Shown here: piece after piece, positions 1 to 10,533 of the stretch
Layout of the letters: each line of letters opens with the position of its first letter
Position numbering within the stretch: position 1 is the first letter of the stretch
From: Lactuca virosa
Taxonomy: Eukaryota > Streptophyta > Magnoliopsida > Asterales > Asteraceae
Assembly (NCBI GenBank): GCA_928212115.1
Contig: CAKMRJ010005634.1
Location: 180,669,446 to 180,733,445 of the forward strand
DNA length: 64,000 nt
Direction of reading: 5' to 3'
Made by a program: the position numbers and the translations under genes
The notes under the pieces: generated by a model
Told to the model about the DNA's origin: nothing
Database searches by the model: none
The model's input: the letters and a program-made list of their open reading frames with translations, nothing else

Positions 1-739
1 AACCCTTCACAACCAATCGCGCCTTATAGGTGTGTACGTTTCCATCCATGTCGGTCTTCTTCTTGAAGATCCATTTGCACCCGACCGTCTTACGACCTGG
101 TACATTCTCAACCAAATTCCAAACTTGGTTGTCATACATGGACTGAATCTCGCTGTCCATAGCCTCTTTCCATTTCGCAGAGTCCGGGCTTGCCATGGCT
201 TCCTTATAGTTGTTAGGTTCATCTAGATTCACTAGTGTACTATCACTAATGAACGTATCCCCTTCCATAGTAATATGAAAACCATAAAACTGGGGCGGAA
301 CATTAACCCTTTCGGAACGTCTAAGATGTAAGGACTCGTCAATCGGTTCAACCGGAGTTTCCTCCTCCGGTTGAGCGCTAGTGTTAGAGGTTCCTTCATC
401 GCTCGACTCTTGAAGCGCTTCAAGATCGATTTGCCTCCCAATGTCTCCTTTGCTTATGAGTTCTCACTCTCGGAAAACCCCTCTCCTCGCCATGAATACA
501 ACATTGTCACTCGGTCTACAGAAGAGATATCCAAACGATTTCTGCGGGTAGCCGATGAAAGTACATCGCTCACTACGAGGTTCGAGCTTGTCGTGAGTCT
601 ATCGTCTTACGAAAGCCTCGCAAACCCAAACCTTGATATGTGCCAACGAGGGAGCTTTCCATGTCCACATCTCGTGAGGTGTTTTGGCAAACTTCTTTAT
701 AGGGACTAAGTTAAGGATATGGGCGGCAGTCTCTAAGGC
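1..739 (-). pseudogene. Copia integrase C-terminus and RT N-terminus (A1), partial
   Basis: Degraded continuation of A1 pol. Around 500-640 the FxREAFVRR-type integrase end is split over frames. At 1-220 the RT start is recognisable (WKEAMDS and VGCKWIFKKK-like pieces in shifted frames). Several stops and frameshifts occur between 300 and 700. The RT catalytic region is beyond the window edge. Confidence 0.75.
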
Positions 740-1675
740 TTACCCCCAGAATGAGATAGGTAGTGAAGCACGACTCATCATCGAACGAACCATGTATAGA
801 AAGGTTCGATTACGCCTCTCAGCTACACCATTCAACTGCGGTGTCCTAGGTGGCGTCAATTGCGAAACAATTATGCATTCCTTGAGGTAGTCGTGGAATT
901 CAAGACTTAGGTACTCTCCTCCTCGATCAGATCGAAGCATCTTGATTTTCCTGCCCAACTTATTCTGCACTGCTTGCTTGAAATCCTTGAACTTTTCAAA
1001 GGTTTCTGACTTATGCCTGATTAAGTAGACATACACATATCTGCTATAATCATCGGTAAAAGTCACGTAGAAGCATCTCGTATCCCTTGTGGTGGATCTA
1101 AAGGGTCCACATACATCTGTATGTATGAGATTCAATAAACCCTCACCCCTTGCACAAGTGCCAGTGAAGGGTGACTTGGTCATCTTTCCAAGTAAACAAG
1201 AATCACACACGTCATCATCCCTAAGGTCGAATGACTCCAATACACCATCCTTTTGGTGTTGGGCTACGCGTTTCTTGTTGACATTTCCAATACGACAATG
1301 CCACAAGCATGCTTTATCCATACTATTGGAAGAATTCACACACAACACATCATTTCCTAAGTTATCTACAACCATCACAGTTTCATATATTCCATTACAA
1401 GGAAATGCTTCAAAATATAAAACATTATTAAGATAAGCATAAATAGAACCCTTTTCATTATCAAATGAATATCTAAAACCTTGTCTATATAAACCATGAA
1501 AAGAAATGATGTTTCTTGACATATCTGGCGAATAGCAACAATTGTTTAAATTCAAATCTAATCCATTACTAAGCACTAAGGAATAAACTCCAATCTTGGT
1601 CACAGGCGATGATCTTCTATTTCCCATGATCAGATTCATCCTTCCATGCTCCACATCCTTATTTCCTTTTAGTCC
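740..1675 (-). pseudogene. Copia GAG-pre-integrase and integrase (A1)
   Basis: This open stretch holds the pre-integrase HHCC finger (LWHCRIGNV, then CDSC). The second His is changed to Asn compared with A3, which reads LWHCRLGH. The DDE core follows: HTDVCGPF (first Asp), RSDRGGEYL (second Asp) and NGVAERRNR (Glu). All three acidic residues remain. The frame ends at a stop (740) where A2 and A3 continue with YALETAA. Integrase joins element cDNA to chromosomal DNA. The intact acid triad within a defective polyprotein suggests moderate age. Confidence 0.88.
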
Positions 1676-2654
1676 CTACAAATCAGAACATATGTGAAAA
1701 CCACATCCTGTATAAAGAACCCAAGAAGTAGCATGTGATAAACCATTAGATTTAATTGTGTAAATACCTGCGAAAGATGGCTTGATCTTCCCATCCTTGA
1801 TGGTCTGTAGATATTCTGGGCAGCTTCTCTTCCAATGCACTATCTTGTGGCAGTAGTGGCACTCTGCCTCCTTAGGGTTAGAGTTGGCTTTAGAAGAACC
1901 AACTTTGGTTCCACTAGAAGAAGTACCGTCTTGGGAATTTCCCTTGTGGTGGCTCTTTGAGGGAGCCTTCCTCTTCTTACCCTTCCCTTGTCCTATTGCC
2001 AAGACAAGGGCAGCAGCGGGAGTTGGAGTTGGTGCAACAGATTTGTCCTTGAGGTTGCTCTCAGTAGTCCTCAACAAGCCCTGAAGCATGCTCAAATATA
2101 CCTTCTCCTTGTTCATGTGGTAGGTCATGCGGAACTGGCTATAGAAGGGAGGCAAGGAGTGAAGGATGATGTCAATTTCCAGCTCTTCATCAAAGTTAAC
2201 ATTTAGCTTCAGCAGGCGATCGACATATCTCTGCATCCTTTGCAGATGGGCAGTAAGGGACTCTCCATCACTCATTTTGGTAGTGATCATCGAAGTGATG
2301 ATCTCGTACCTCTCTTTCCTGGCTCTTTGGTGGTACCGGTCCAGCAGGTACTGATGCATTTCATAGGGGTACATGTCCTCATAGGACTTCTGGAGTTCTG
2401 CAGTCATAGTCGCTAGCATGATGCAATGAACTTTCGTGGCATCACGCTCGTGGGCCTAAGTGGCAATGTTGATGTCAATCTCCTTCAGCTTCTCATCGAG
2501 GACATACTCTTTGTCCTTGTATCGAGTGATCATGCGAATGTTGCGGATCCAATTGTTGAAATTGGTCCCATCAAATATCACTCTCCCACACAAGTTCATG
2601 AGTGAGAATGTGCCAAAGAAATTTGACCCAGAAGCATTGTTGTTGTTGATCGAC
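1676..2654 (-). pseudogene. Copia gag plus protease start (A1), broken
   Basis: The start ATG at 2654 follows TTTCAG and agrees with gag starts in A2 and A3. The product has a UBN2-type gag domain (about residues 15-200) with the family string MLATMTAELQKSYED. A basic GKGKKRK segment and a zinc knuckle (CHYCHKIVHWKRSCP, the usual Gly replaced by Val) follow. It is broken by an in-frame stop at 2456-2458. At the protease active site the family DTG reads YTG (LYTGCGFHIC), so the catalytic Asp is lost. A further stop follows at 1676. Gag packages the element RNA into cytoplasmic particles. Confidence 0.85.
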
Positions 2655-2701
2655 ATCTGAAAGGAAAAAGAACAAAGTTTGATTAGAAATGAATTCCCCA
2701 A

Positions 2702-3455
2702 TTAAACACCCAAATGAGAAATTAGGGCTAGGATCCAACAACATTATTTACAAATTAGAAAAGGGATGCCATAATCTAACAAGTAAATAAGTTGAGGGTA
2801 AGTGAATGATGATTCACTAATTTCCACCATGAAAAACAAATCTAAAGCTAAGTTTTCAATGTAATGAAAACATCTAGATCTTTTGAGATTCATTGAACTT
2901 TTGAATGGCATGTTTAAATCTCGATGTGCCCCTCTAGTTTGTGACTGGGATGCCAAGAATCACAAAGTGGGTGTGAATAACCATGCAAATGTACATGGTG
3001 CCCTTATTGTTACAGTCACCTATTCAACGTGCCGGTTAGCCACACACGCTCCATCGAACTACGACAAACAATGAGTCACCCTTTGCCACCTATGCTTAGA
3101 ATCCAATTAGTGTGCCGGTTAACCACACGCGCTCCACTAACGTCTTAGCAAGGGTGCAAAGTATAATTTCATGGGATTGCACCAATTCACTTTTCCTAAA
3201 GTAACTAAGATTGGGAATTGTGAAAAAAATTTTAGTTACTTTTATAGTTCATTATACTTTTAATGAGGAAGGGTTTGCCCTATCCTATCCGTTCGGCTAA
3301 CGACCCTCCACCAATCAAGGAAGCGGTGGGTGAGAGTGGACACCCATTAAACAGCCATTTTATAGGCCATAACCTTATACCCCCCTTATATATCGGCTTC
3401 GTGAATGAGGCCTACTAACAGTAAGACTAGCATTTTAAGTTATACATATATATAG

Positions 3456-3519
<64 letters not shown>

Positions 3520-4055
3520 TGTAATATCATAATAGTATAGGGTTTTAATTTCAATTTAAAATTTTCAAAATTTAAACCTTTTAATTTAAAATTTTAAATA
3601 TTAAAACTCTCTTGATTTAATAATTATCCTTGAAATAAATAATTTATTTGAATTATCAAATCTTGAAGGATTATCTTTTAAATTAAACAATTAATTTAAC
3701 CTAATCCCTTAAATCCCCTAAAATCGAAAATATGGGATGGGATAATTCAAAATCTGTAATTACCATATTTTAAACACTTAAAGGATAATTACAAGATAAG
3801 GTATTATCCAAATCCCTAAATTTTGGATCTTATCTTGGGAAAGGAGGCCAAATACGAAACCCTAGGGTTTGCAAACCCTAGATTTCGAAATCTTGGGGGC
3901 TAAGGAAAGGGTTTGTAAAACCCTTATCAATTTCGAAATTTAGGGTTCAAGAACCCTAAATTCGAAAACCATGCCTCCTAGGGTTTATTGGCCATAAACC
4001 CTAATTCTCTAATTCATACTTTTGTATAAACTAATTGAAAACAAGAAAACCTATG
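2702..4055 (-). other. Untranslated leader of A1, with TA microsatellite
   Basis: This is about 1.35 kb of non-coding sequence between primer binding site and gag. It holds a TA-rich microsatellite (3441-3518) and two copies of a CCGGTTARCCACACNCGCTCC motif (3032-3055 and 3113-3136). It also has a conserved segment around 3280-3400 ending in the GTTCGGCTAACGACCC block. The leaders of A2 and A3 contain the same parts in the same order. Confidence 0.75.
3441..3518. repeat. TA microsatellite
   Basis: Nearly pure (TA)n over about 75 bp in the A1 leader. It sits at the homologous place to a 42-bp TA tract in A2 (9703-9744) and a very short one in A3 (about 19085 and 24480). Confidence 0.9.
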
Positions 4056-4067
4056 GCTCTGATACCA
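4056..4067 (-). other. Primer binding site (tRNA-iMet complement) of A1
   Basis: TGGTATCAGAGC on the minus strand, one base inside the LTR end. It is the usual plant Copia primer binding site, complementary to the 3' end of initiator tRNA-Met. Confidence 0.9.
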
Positions 4068-4068
4068 C

Positions 4069-4852
4069 TGATGGGTTTTATACAAACAATCATATATGTG
4101 CATGCAACCCTATAATTTGGATCTATGTTCTGCTATTAGATATACAACAATATGAACACATGAAAAACCCTAACATGCTCCTAGTAATTTCGAAATTCAC
4201 AAAGGAGAAAGCTTTACATACCTCTTGTTGTTATGTGTTAATAACAACTTAAATCTTCAATCTTCTTGTCTTGAAAGCAAGTACCACAAGTGTAGTACCT
4301 CTAATGGCTCACAAACACCAAGCGAAAATGGAGAGGCAAGAGAGAGAGAGAGGGGAGAGGTAGAAAATCGGCTCTGGGACTTCTAATAATCAAGTGGCTG
4401 ATTTTCCTAAGCCAGGGGGTCTTTATATAGTTGTAGGGATTAGAGTTTCAGTCCTTATCCTTATCTGGTTGCTTAGCCACCAAGCAGCCCAAGGATAATT
4501 CTAGAAGCCCTATCCTTGGATGAATTCTAGGGCCTTATCCCCTTGAATTCGTCCACCCTATCCCTTAGGGCATCCTTGCCCTCCTTTCCAACTATCACAT
4601 AATTGCAGTTCAGTCCCCCTAGTTTAGTTAATTACTTTTGATCACAAAAGTAATTCTTGAACAATATCCACTAAAAAATATGATTTCTCTCTTAATATAT
4701 TTATTCTTATAATATATTAATAAACCATAATAACCTCTTTCTCTATTATTTCTCCAATCAAGTTGCTTTGGTGAAGGCAACCCAAAAGGACCATGCACAA
4801 CCGGGTCAAGTACTTACCAAATATGGTTACGGGCTTAGACACTAATCCAACA
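4069..4852 (-). repeat. 5' LTR of Copia A1
   Basis: This 784-bp LTR reads TG...CA on the minus strand and is followed by a one-base spacer and a tRNA-Met type primer binding site. A TATATAAA box lies at 4429-4422. A splice-donor-like CAAGAG/GTATGT lies at 4226-4216. The LTR is alignable by eye to those of A2, A3 and A4. Confidence 0.9.
4422..4429 (-). promoter_or_regulatory. TATA box in A1 LTR
   Basis: TATATAAA on the minus strand lies about 200 bp upstream of the predicted donor. The same spacing is seen in A2 (8644-8651), which places the U3/R boundary about 30 bp downstream of it. Confidence 0.6.
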
Positions 4853-5617
4853 TTCTTATCTACTCCCGAAGCAAGGAAGAGCATGGTCAACACCTCCGAA
4901 TAATCTTGGAAACTCTAAGAGCTGAAAGATTGTATGCGAAGCTCTCCAAGTGTGAGTTTTGGATCCGCAGTGTAAACTTTTTGGGTCATGTAGTCAGCAA
5001 GGAAGGGATTGATGTAGATCCTTCCAAGATAAAGGCCATTGAAGGTTGGGCTATCCCTAGAACCCCAATAGAAATCCGTCAATTCTTGGGTATTGCAGGC
5101 TACTGCCGGAGGTTTATCCAGAATTTTTCTAAGATTGCCAAACACCTTACAGCCTTGACACAAAAAGGGTGTGTCTTTCGACTGGACAGAAAAGCAAGAA
5201 GCCGCCTTCCAAACCCTAAAGCGAGCCCTTTGTAGTGCACCAGTCCTATCCTTACCAGAGGGAACCGAAGATTTTATGGTCTACTGCGATGCTTCGAACC
5301 AAGGTTTAGGATGTGTCCTCATGCAGTGCAGAAAGGTGATAGCTTATGCATCCAGGCAACTAAAGACGCACGAAGTAAATTACACCACTCATGATCTCGA
5401 GCTGGGAGCGGTGGTCTTTGCCCTAAAGATTTGGAGGCACTACCTCTACGGTACAAAGTGCACCATTTTCACCGACCACAAAAGTCTCCAACACATTCTG
5501 AATCAAAAAGAGTTAAACATGAGGCAGCGAAGATGGGTTGAGCTGCTAAATCATTACGAGTGCGAGATCAAGTACCACCCGGGTAAGGCTACCATGGTGG
5601 CCGATGCCCTGAGCTGA
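4853..5617 (+). pseudogene. Gypsy RT C-terminus and RNase H (G1)
   Basis: The sequence resumes inside the RT palm just after the FIDD box, which lies across A1. It continues through [11 protein letters not shown] and the [19 protein letters not shown] region of the RT connection. A frame change near 5170 separates this from RNase H. RNase H shows [11 protein letters not shown] (Asp), [14 protein letters not shown] (Glu) and [10 protein letters not shown] (Asp), so the catalytic acids remain. It ends at a TGA (5615-5617) where G2 has an Arg codon after DALS. The RT/RNase H copies element RNA to DNA and removes the RNA. Confidence 0.9.
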
Positions 5618-6480
5618 AATGAATACTCAAGTCGCCGGGTAAGAACCGTATCAATAACCATTCAATCCCACCTAACCACTCAAATCAAGGAAGTCCAAAC
5701 AGATGCATTGAAGCAGGAGACCGTCGCAAATGAAATGTTGTGTGGGATGGACAAGAACTTTGAAATCAAGGAGGACGGAGCTTACTATTTCGTGAACATA
5801 ATCCGGGTCCCTAAATTTTGGGGATTCAGAGGAATGATCATGAATGAATCTCACAAGACGTGATATTCCATCCATCCGGGTTTAGATAAGATGTACCTGG
5901 ACATAAGACAACATTATTGGTGGCCAAATATGAAGGCAAGATAGCCAATTACGTGGGAAAGTACCTCACTTGCGCTATGGTGAAAGTGGAATACCAAAAG
6001 CCCTCGGGACTATTGCAACAGCCAGCGATACCCGAGTGGAAATGGGAAAGGATTACTATGGACTTCATGACCAAATTACCAAACACAGCACACGGATTGG
6101 ATGCTATATGGGTAATCGTCGATAGGTTAACAAAATCAGCTCATTCCTACCAGTAAAACAATCCTACAAGATGGAAAAGCTGATGCGAATCTACATCAAG
6201 GAGATCGTAAGACTTCATTGAGTACCGATGTCTATCATCTTGGATCGAGATACTAGGTTTACCTCAAGGTTTTGGCAGTCACTACAGAAGGGAATGGGAA
6301 CACAATTGGACATGAGTACGGCCTATTACCCTCAAACTGATGGCCAAAGTGAACGAACCATACAAACACTTGAGGACATGCCGCGAGCCTGTGTAATTGA
6401 TTTCGGCAAGTCATGGGATGCCCACTTGCCCTCGACCCAATTCTCATACAACAGCAGTTATCACACGAGTATCAAGGTTG
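5618..6480 (+). pseudogene. Gypsy integrase (G1), broken
   Basis: This is the integrase N-terminal and core region, matching G2 at 52920-53562. The zinc-finger segment is degraded, with CLTCAKVK seen in G2 reading YLTCAMVK here. The core shows [16 protein letters not shown] (first Asp) and [16 protein letters not shown] (second Asp; Leu replaces Ser before it). [16 protein letters not shown] (Glu) follows. At least four breaks occur, including stops near 5862 and 5941 and frame changes at about 6155 and 6220. Confidence 0.85.
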
Positions 6481-7131
6481 CTCTTTCGAGGATCTTTATG
6501 GTCGTAAATACAGATCGCCTCTATATTGGGATGAGGTCGGTGACACACAACTAGCGAAAGGACAATCACCAGACAGCACTCTCACAGGGCCAGAGATCAT
6601 TTGGGAAACGACCGAAAAGATAGTCCAAATCAAAGCTCGAATTCAAGCATCGCGAGATCGACAGAAGAGCTATGCTGACAAACGGCGAAAGCCTCTGGAA
6701 TTCCAAGTCGGAGATCGGGTACTATTGAAAGTCTCTCCCTGGAAAGGAAGGATTCGCTTTGGGAAACGGGGAAAACTGAACCCGCGATACATAAGACCGT
6801 TCAAGATTCTCCCATGAATTGGTCCGGTAGCCTATAAGCTGCAGCTACCTTTGGAGCTCAGCAATGTACACCTCGTGTTCCACGTCTGGAATTTGAAAAA
6901 GTGCTTATCAGACGAAACCCATTTCATTCCTTTGGAAGAGATCGAAATAAATGAGAATCTCCTGTTCGTCGAAGAACCAGTCGAGATATTGGATAGGGAA
7001 GTGAAGCGTACAAAGCAGGGCCGCATTCCGATTGTGAAGTTCGATGGAACGCTAATCGTGGACCGGAATTCACATGGGAACGTGAAGACCAGATAAAGCA
7101 GAAGTACCCTTACCTATTCTCTCATTCTTAA
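6481..7131 (+). pseudogene. Gypsy integrase C-terminus with chromodomain (G1)
   Basis: The GPY/F-like region ([30 protein letters not shown]) is followed after a stop at 6817 by VHLVFHVWNLKKCL. The chromodomain core VEILDREVKRTKQGRIPIVK follows. A one-base deletion near 7038 shifts the frame; the last part of the chromodomain and the stop at 7129-7131 lie in the other frame. A chromodomain at the integrase end is diagnostic of chromoviruses and is thought to direct integration to modified chromatin. Confidence 0.88.
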
Positions 7132-7167
7132 GTCCTTCTTTCAAAAGAATTTCGGGACGAAATTCCC

Positions 7168-7183
7168 TCTAACGGGGGGATGA
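7168..7183 (+). other. Polypurine tract of G1
   Basis: The purine run AACGGGGGGATGA immediately precedes the LTR start TGTCACA. This is the normal primer site for plus-strand synthesis. Confidence 0.75.
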
Positions 7184-8232
7184 TGTCACAACTAGCATTT
7201 TAGCTAGGAAATTGTATTCTCATGTAAACCTTCATCTAGTGTAATGACTTGTACTCTAAGTGAATATCATGCCCTATGCTCAATCACTACATCTTTTATA
7301 CTCAATAATGATGTTGAAAACCCTAGAAAGCCCGGTTCAAGTTTATTATGGACTAGGACTCTCTTATTGGGCCAATAAACTTTCAACTTGACTATGATGG
7401 GCCAAGAAACCCTAATTGGGTTCTAATTGGACCCATATTCATAAAACTTAACATTTTCGGCCATGTGGGCCTAAAATAATTCCACTTACCTTAATGGGCC
7501 TTGTTGGCCCATAAATAATTTAATTAGCCCTAATGGGCCAAAAACCCATTCCTTTATACAATATTGGGCCGTGAACCTCCATAAGAGCCCAATAGGCCGA
7601 GAACTAATTATTTGGGCCACATAGGATCATGACCAAGTATGTAAGGCCCAAGCTAACCATCCTTTCCTCTCTTCTTAGCCCTCATAGCCCAACTATGCAA
7701 AACAGAAGAAGAGAAAATGATTGATTAACCTAATGCATAACACCTCATTTTTGTTTTAGAGATAACCAAGCTTATTACACACCATGTAACAAGGCATTCT
7801 CATATCTCCATGCAAACATCACCTCAAGTCTCTCTCTTTCCCCCTCTTCTTCTCCTCTCAGACGAAACACCGCACAACACCACATCCATTTCTTTCTTTC
7901 AAACTCTCTCAAGAACCCTTCATACTCCTCTAAAAATTTTCGAGATTGTGGGCATCTCCAAGAAGTTTTTAACTAAGATCATCATCTTTGCTAAGTTTAT
8001 ACTTACATCTATGGTTTAGTTTCTTTATTACTTAAAAAATCTCTTCTTAACTCATACCATTTCATGATCTTGCTTCTTAGAACCCATCTAAGTCCAAAAA
8101 CTTCTCAAGGAGCTTGCTAGGGCCGAGAATCACATCATCTTCTTCTATTTCTTCTTCAAACCGATAACCACAAAGCAAAGTGAGTTCATACCCCCTTACT
8201 CTCGGTTTTATCTTGTTTTTGGGGGAGGATAC
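7184..8232 (+). repeat. G1 3' LTR, first segment
   Basis: The LTR starts TGTCACAAC, an inverted match to the GTGTGACA end at 31585. It holds many TGGGCC/GGCCCA motifs (7360-7660) and a CT-rich tract (7822-7870). A donor-like GTGAGTTCATACCCCC lies at 8180-8195 and is conserved in the G2 LTR at 46766-46781. It is cut by Copia A2 at 8232. No gene seen. Confidence 0.85.
8228..8232. repeat. Target site duplication GATAC, left (A2)
   Basis: GATAC directly precedes the TG of the 5' LTR and recurs at 16161-16165 directly after the CA of the 3' LTR. Confidence 0.95.
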
Positions 8233-8999
8233 TGTTGGATAAGGTGTCTAAGTCCATAACTATTTCTGGTATGTACTTGACCCGACCCGGCATGGTCCAT
8301 TTGGGTTGCATGGCATCATGCATTTGGATAGACTAAATGAGAGAAATAACACTTGTGGTTTATTAATATATTATACGTTCTAATATATTAATAGTATTAT
8401 TTAATTAGTATTGGTCAAGAATTAATCTAGGATTAATTAAGTGATCAAAAGATGACTAATTAAATATATGGGTTGATTATGTAAATCATCCATAACTTGT
8501 ATAGTGGGCTAAAAGGCTTCATGGATAATGAAGTTGGCTTAAACCCATTGGATGCTCCATGGGAGTTACAAACCCATGGGTCATGGAAATGAAGAGTCAT
8601 GCCACATTAGAGTTTACATGGAGTAACCCTATATGTGACACACTATATAAAGAACATGTCATACACCAAAATCGGCTACACAAGAAGTTGCAAGAGGGCT
8701 AGACCGATTTTCAAGTGTTCTACATATCTATCAAAGTTATTCCAAAGCATTTGGTGTTGTGTGAAACATTTGAGGCATCATACTTGGGGTGCTAGGCTCT
8801 CAAGGTTTCAAGGAATCATAACAACTACAAGTTATGTAATTCTAGCTATCTTTTATATTATAAAGTTCCCCATGTATGCTAGATAGGTTTATGAACCTCG
8901 GAAAAAGTTTTTTGCATGTATTTTAGACAAACATAGATCCAAGGTTTTTTAGGGTTGCATGTACACTTAGGAGTGTTAGAATTGCTCAAAACCCCTTCA
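8233..8999 (+). repeat. 5' LTR of A2
   Basis: TG...CA, 767 bp, starting TGTTGGATAAGGTGTCTAAG. The TATA box is at 8644-8651. The splice-donor position reads ACAAGTTATGT (8826-8836), while the 3' LTR copy keeps ACAAGGTATGT, so the first base of the donor GT has mutated in this copy. The two LTRs differ by scattered substitutions and a few short indels. Confidence 0.95.
8644..8651 (+). promoter_or_regulatory. TATA box in A2 5' LTR
   Basis: TATATAAA preceded by GACACAC. The homologous box is visible in every family A LTR here. Transcription would start about 30 bp downstream. Confidence 0.65.
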
Positions 9000-9000
9000 G

Positions 9001-9012
9001 TGGTATCAGAGC
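9001..9012 (+). other. Primer binding site of A2
   Basis: TGGTATCAGAGC, one base after the LTR end at 8999. Confidence 0.93.
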
Positions 9013-9698
9013 TTAGGCTTGTTTGTTGATACTTGATGCAAAATAGAGAAAAAAGTCGATTTTATTGCTGTCTGCATGATGAACTCGCCGAGTCCATGGG
9101 GGGACTCACCGAGTTCATGACCAAATTCATTCTACTCGTCGAGTAGGTTCGTGCACTCGACAAGTAGGAGCCTCAGAATGCATTTTTTCGACTTTTGCTG
9201 CTGGAAATGGACTAGAAACATTACCCTAAACTGGTTTGGTGTTATTAAACTTGTTTTAGATGGTGTAATGGTTGTTCTAATCCATTTACAATGGCTAATA
9301 TCAAAATTCCATGATTTTATGTGTTCTTGAAATTTTGATATTCATATTCATGTTCTTATGAGTTTAGATGATCATAGGAATTATGTGTAACTTCTTGCTT
9401 GTTTTAATTCTTGATCGTTATGTGTTTTAATGGAATCCATGATTTGTCCTCAAGTTATGGATTACCAAAAGTTTATCTTTTAATGTCCATTAAAGAAACA
9501 CATAGGTAACATAAAATGAAGACTCACTCATTTTAATGAACCAATTAATCTCATAAGTTATGAATTGAAGAGTTTTGGAAAGTTACAAAACTTGCCCTCA
9601 AGTTTTGGAACATGTAAAGTCATATTATTAACTTTAGTTCCAACCCCTAGAATTTAAAAGTTAAAATTCAACCTTATACTTTATAATATTATAATTTT

Positions 9699-9752
<54 letters not shown>

Positions 9753-10533
9753 AAGATCAAGTCGTTTTGCCATTAGTAGGGTCATTAGCCGAACGGGTAT
9801 AAGGTTGTTGCCTATAAAATGGCAGCTTAATGGGTGTCCACTCTCACCCACCGCTTCCTTGACTGGTGGAGGGTCATTAGCCGAACGGGTAGGATAGTGA
9901 CTTACAATTCTCATTAAAAAGTATAATGATTATTATAAAGTAACTAAATGTTTTATAAATTCCCAATCTTAGATACTTTAGGAAAATGTGAATAAGGTGC
10001 GAATCCATGAAATTACACTTTGCACTTTGTTTAAGTCGTTGGTGGAGCGTGTGTGGTTTACCGGCACACTAACTTGGACTTAACAAGGTAGGAAAAGGGT
10101 GACTTAAGGTTTTTCATAAGGTCGGTGGAGCGCGTGTGGTTTACCGGCACATCGATTAAGTGAAAAACATTAAGGAGACCAAGTAATTTGCATGGTTACT
10201 TCACACCTTGTTTTGTGATCCTTGGTATCCCAGTCACAAAACATGAAGGGCACACTCGAGATTGAAACATGCCATTGAAAAGTTCAATGAATCTCAAAAG
10301 AATCTAGGAGTTTCTAAAAACCAAATAAAACCTAATAATTTATATTTCATTTTCATGGTGGAAATTGGTGAATCGTCATTCACCTACCTTTCAAATATGT
10401 TATAGCTTGGATTACAGTATCCCTCTTCTAAGTTATAATATATTGTGATTGGATCCTAGCCTTACTATTATATTTGGGTGTTTTATTAAGGACTATCTCT
10501 ATATCTAAACTAAACTTGTTTTCTTATTTTCAG
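9013..10533 (+). other. Untranslated leader of A2
   Basis: This 1.5-kb non-coding leader has, in order, four ACTCGNCGAGT-like palindromes (9075-9168), absent from A1 and A3, and a (TA)n tract at 9703-9744. A conserved block with the TTAGCCGAACGGGT motif follows (9786-9895). Two copies of GTGTGTGGTTTACCGGCACA lie at about 10049-10068 and 10133-10152. It ends in the acceptor-like TTATTTTCAG at 10524-10533. Confidence 0.8.
9703..9744. repeat. TA microsatellite
   Basis: Pure (AT)n of about 42 bp in the A2 leader. Confidence 0.9.

Larger units (their letters stand above)
2655..4221 (-). other. Predicted 5'-leader intron of A1 (1567 bp)
   Basis: A donor GTATGT lies in the LTR at 4221 (minus). An acceptor with a pyrimidine tract ending TTTCAG at 2655 directly abuts the gag ATG. 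The predicted intron spans the end of the LTR, the primer binding site, a TA microsatellite and the long leader. The same donor/acceptor pair occurs in the other family A elements. This is prediction from signals only; no transcript is available. Confidence 0.5.
1..4852 (-). mobile_element. Ty1/Copia LTR retrotransposon A1 (family A), 5' half
   Basis: A minus-strand Copia element enters from the right at its 5' LTR (4852-4069). Leader, gag, protease, integrase and the start of reverse transcriptase follow toward position 1, where the window ends. The gene order (integrase before RT) defines Copia. The LTR starts TGTTGGATTAGTGTCTAAG on the minus strand, matching the other family A elements here. 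It is inserted in the G1 Gypsy RT gene, whose sequence resumes at 4853. The expected 5-bp target duplication on this side is TTCTT (4853-4857); its partner lies outside the window. Confidence 0.93.

Noticed and set aside
371..709. 112-codon plus-strand frame across A1 pol
   Set aside because: Antisense of the A1 integrase/RT region; the minus strand carries the recognisable domains.
8635..8886. 83-codon frame in the A2 LTR, with a matching one at 15796-16047
   Set aside because: It lies in the R-U5 part of the LTR right after the TATA box and is changed or lost in the A1, A3 and A4 LTRs. It may be a short upstream frame but shows no sign of coding conservation.
9001..9012. tRNA-like sequence TGGTATCAGAGC
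   Set aside because: It is the complement of the tRNA-Met 3' end serving as primer binding site, not a tRNA gene; no cloverleaf follows.
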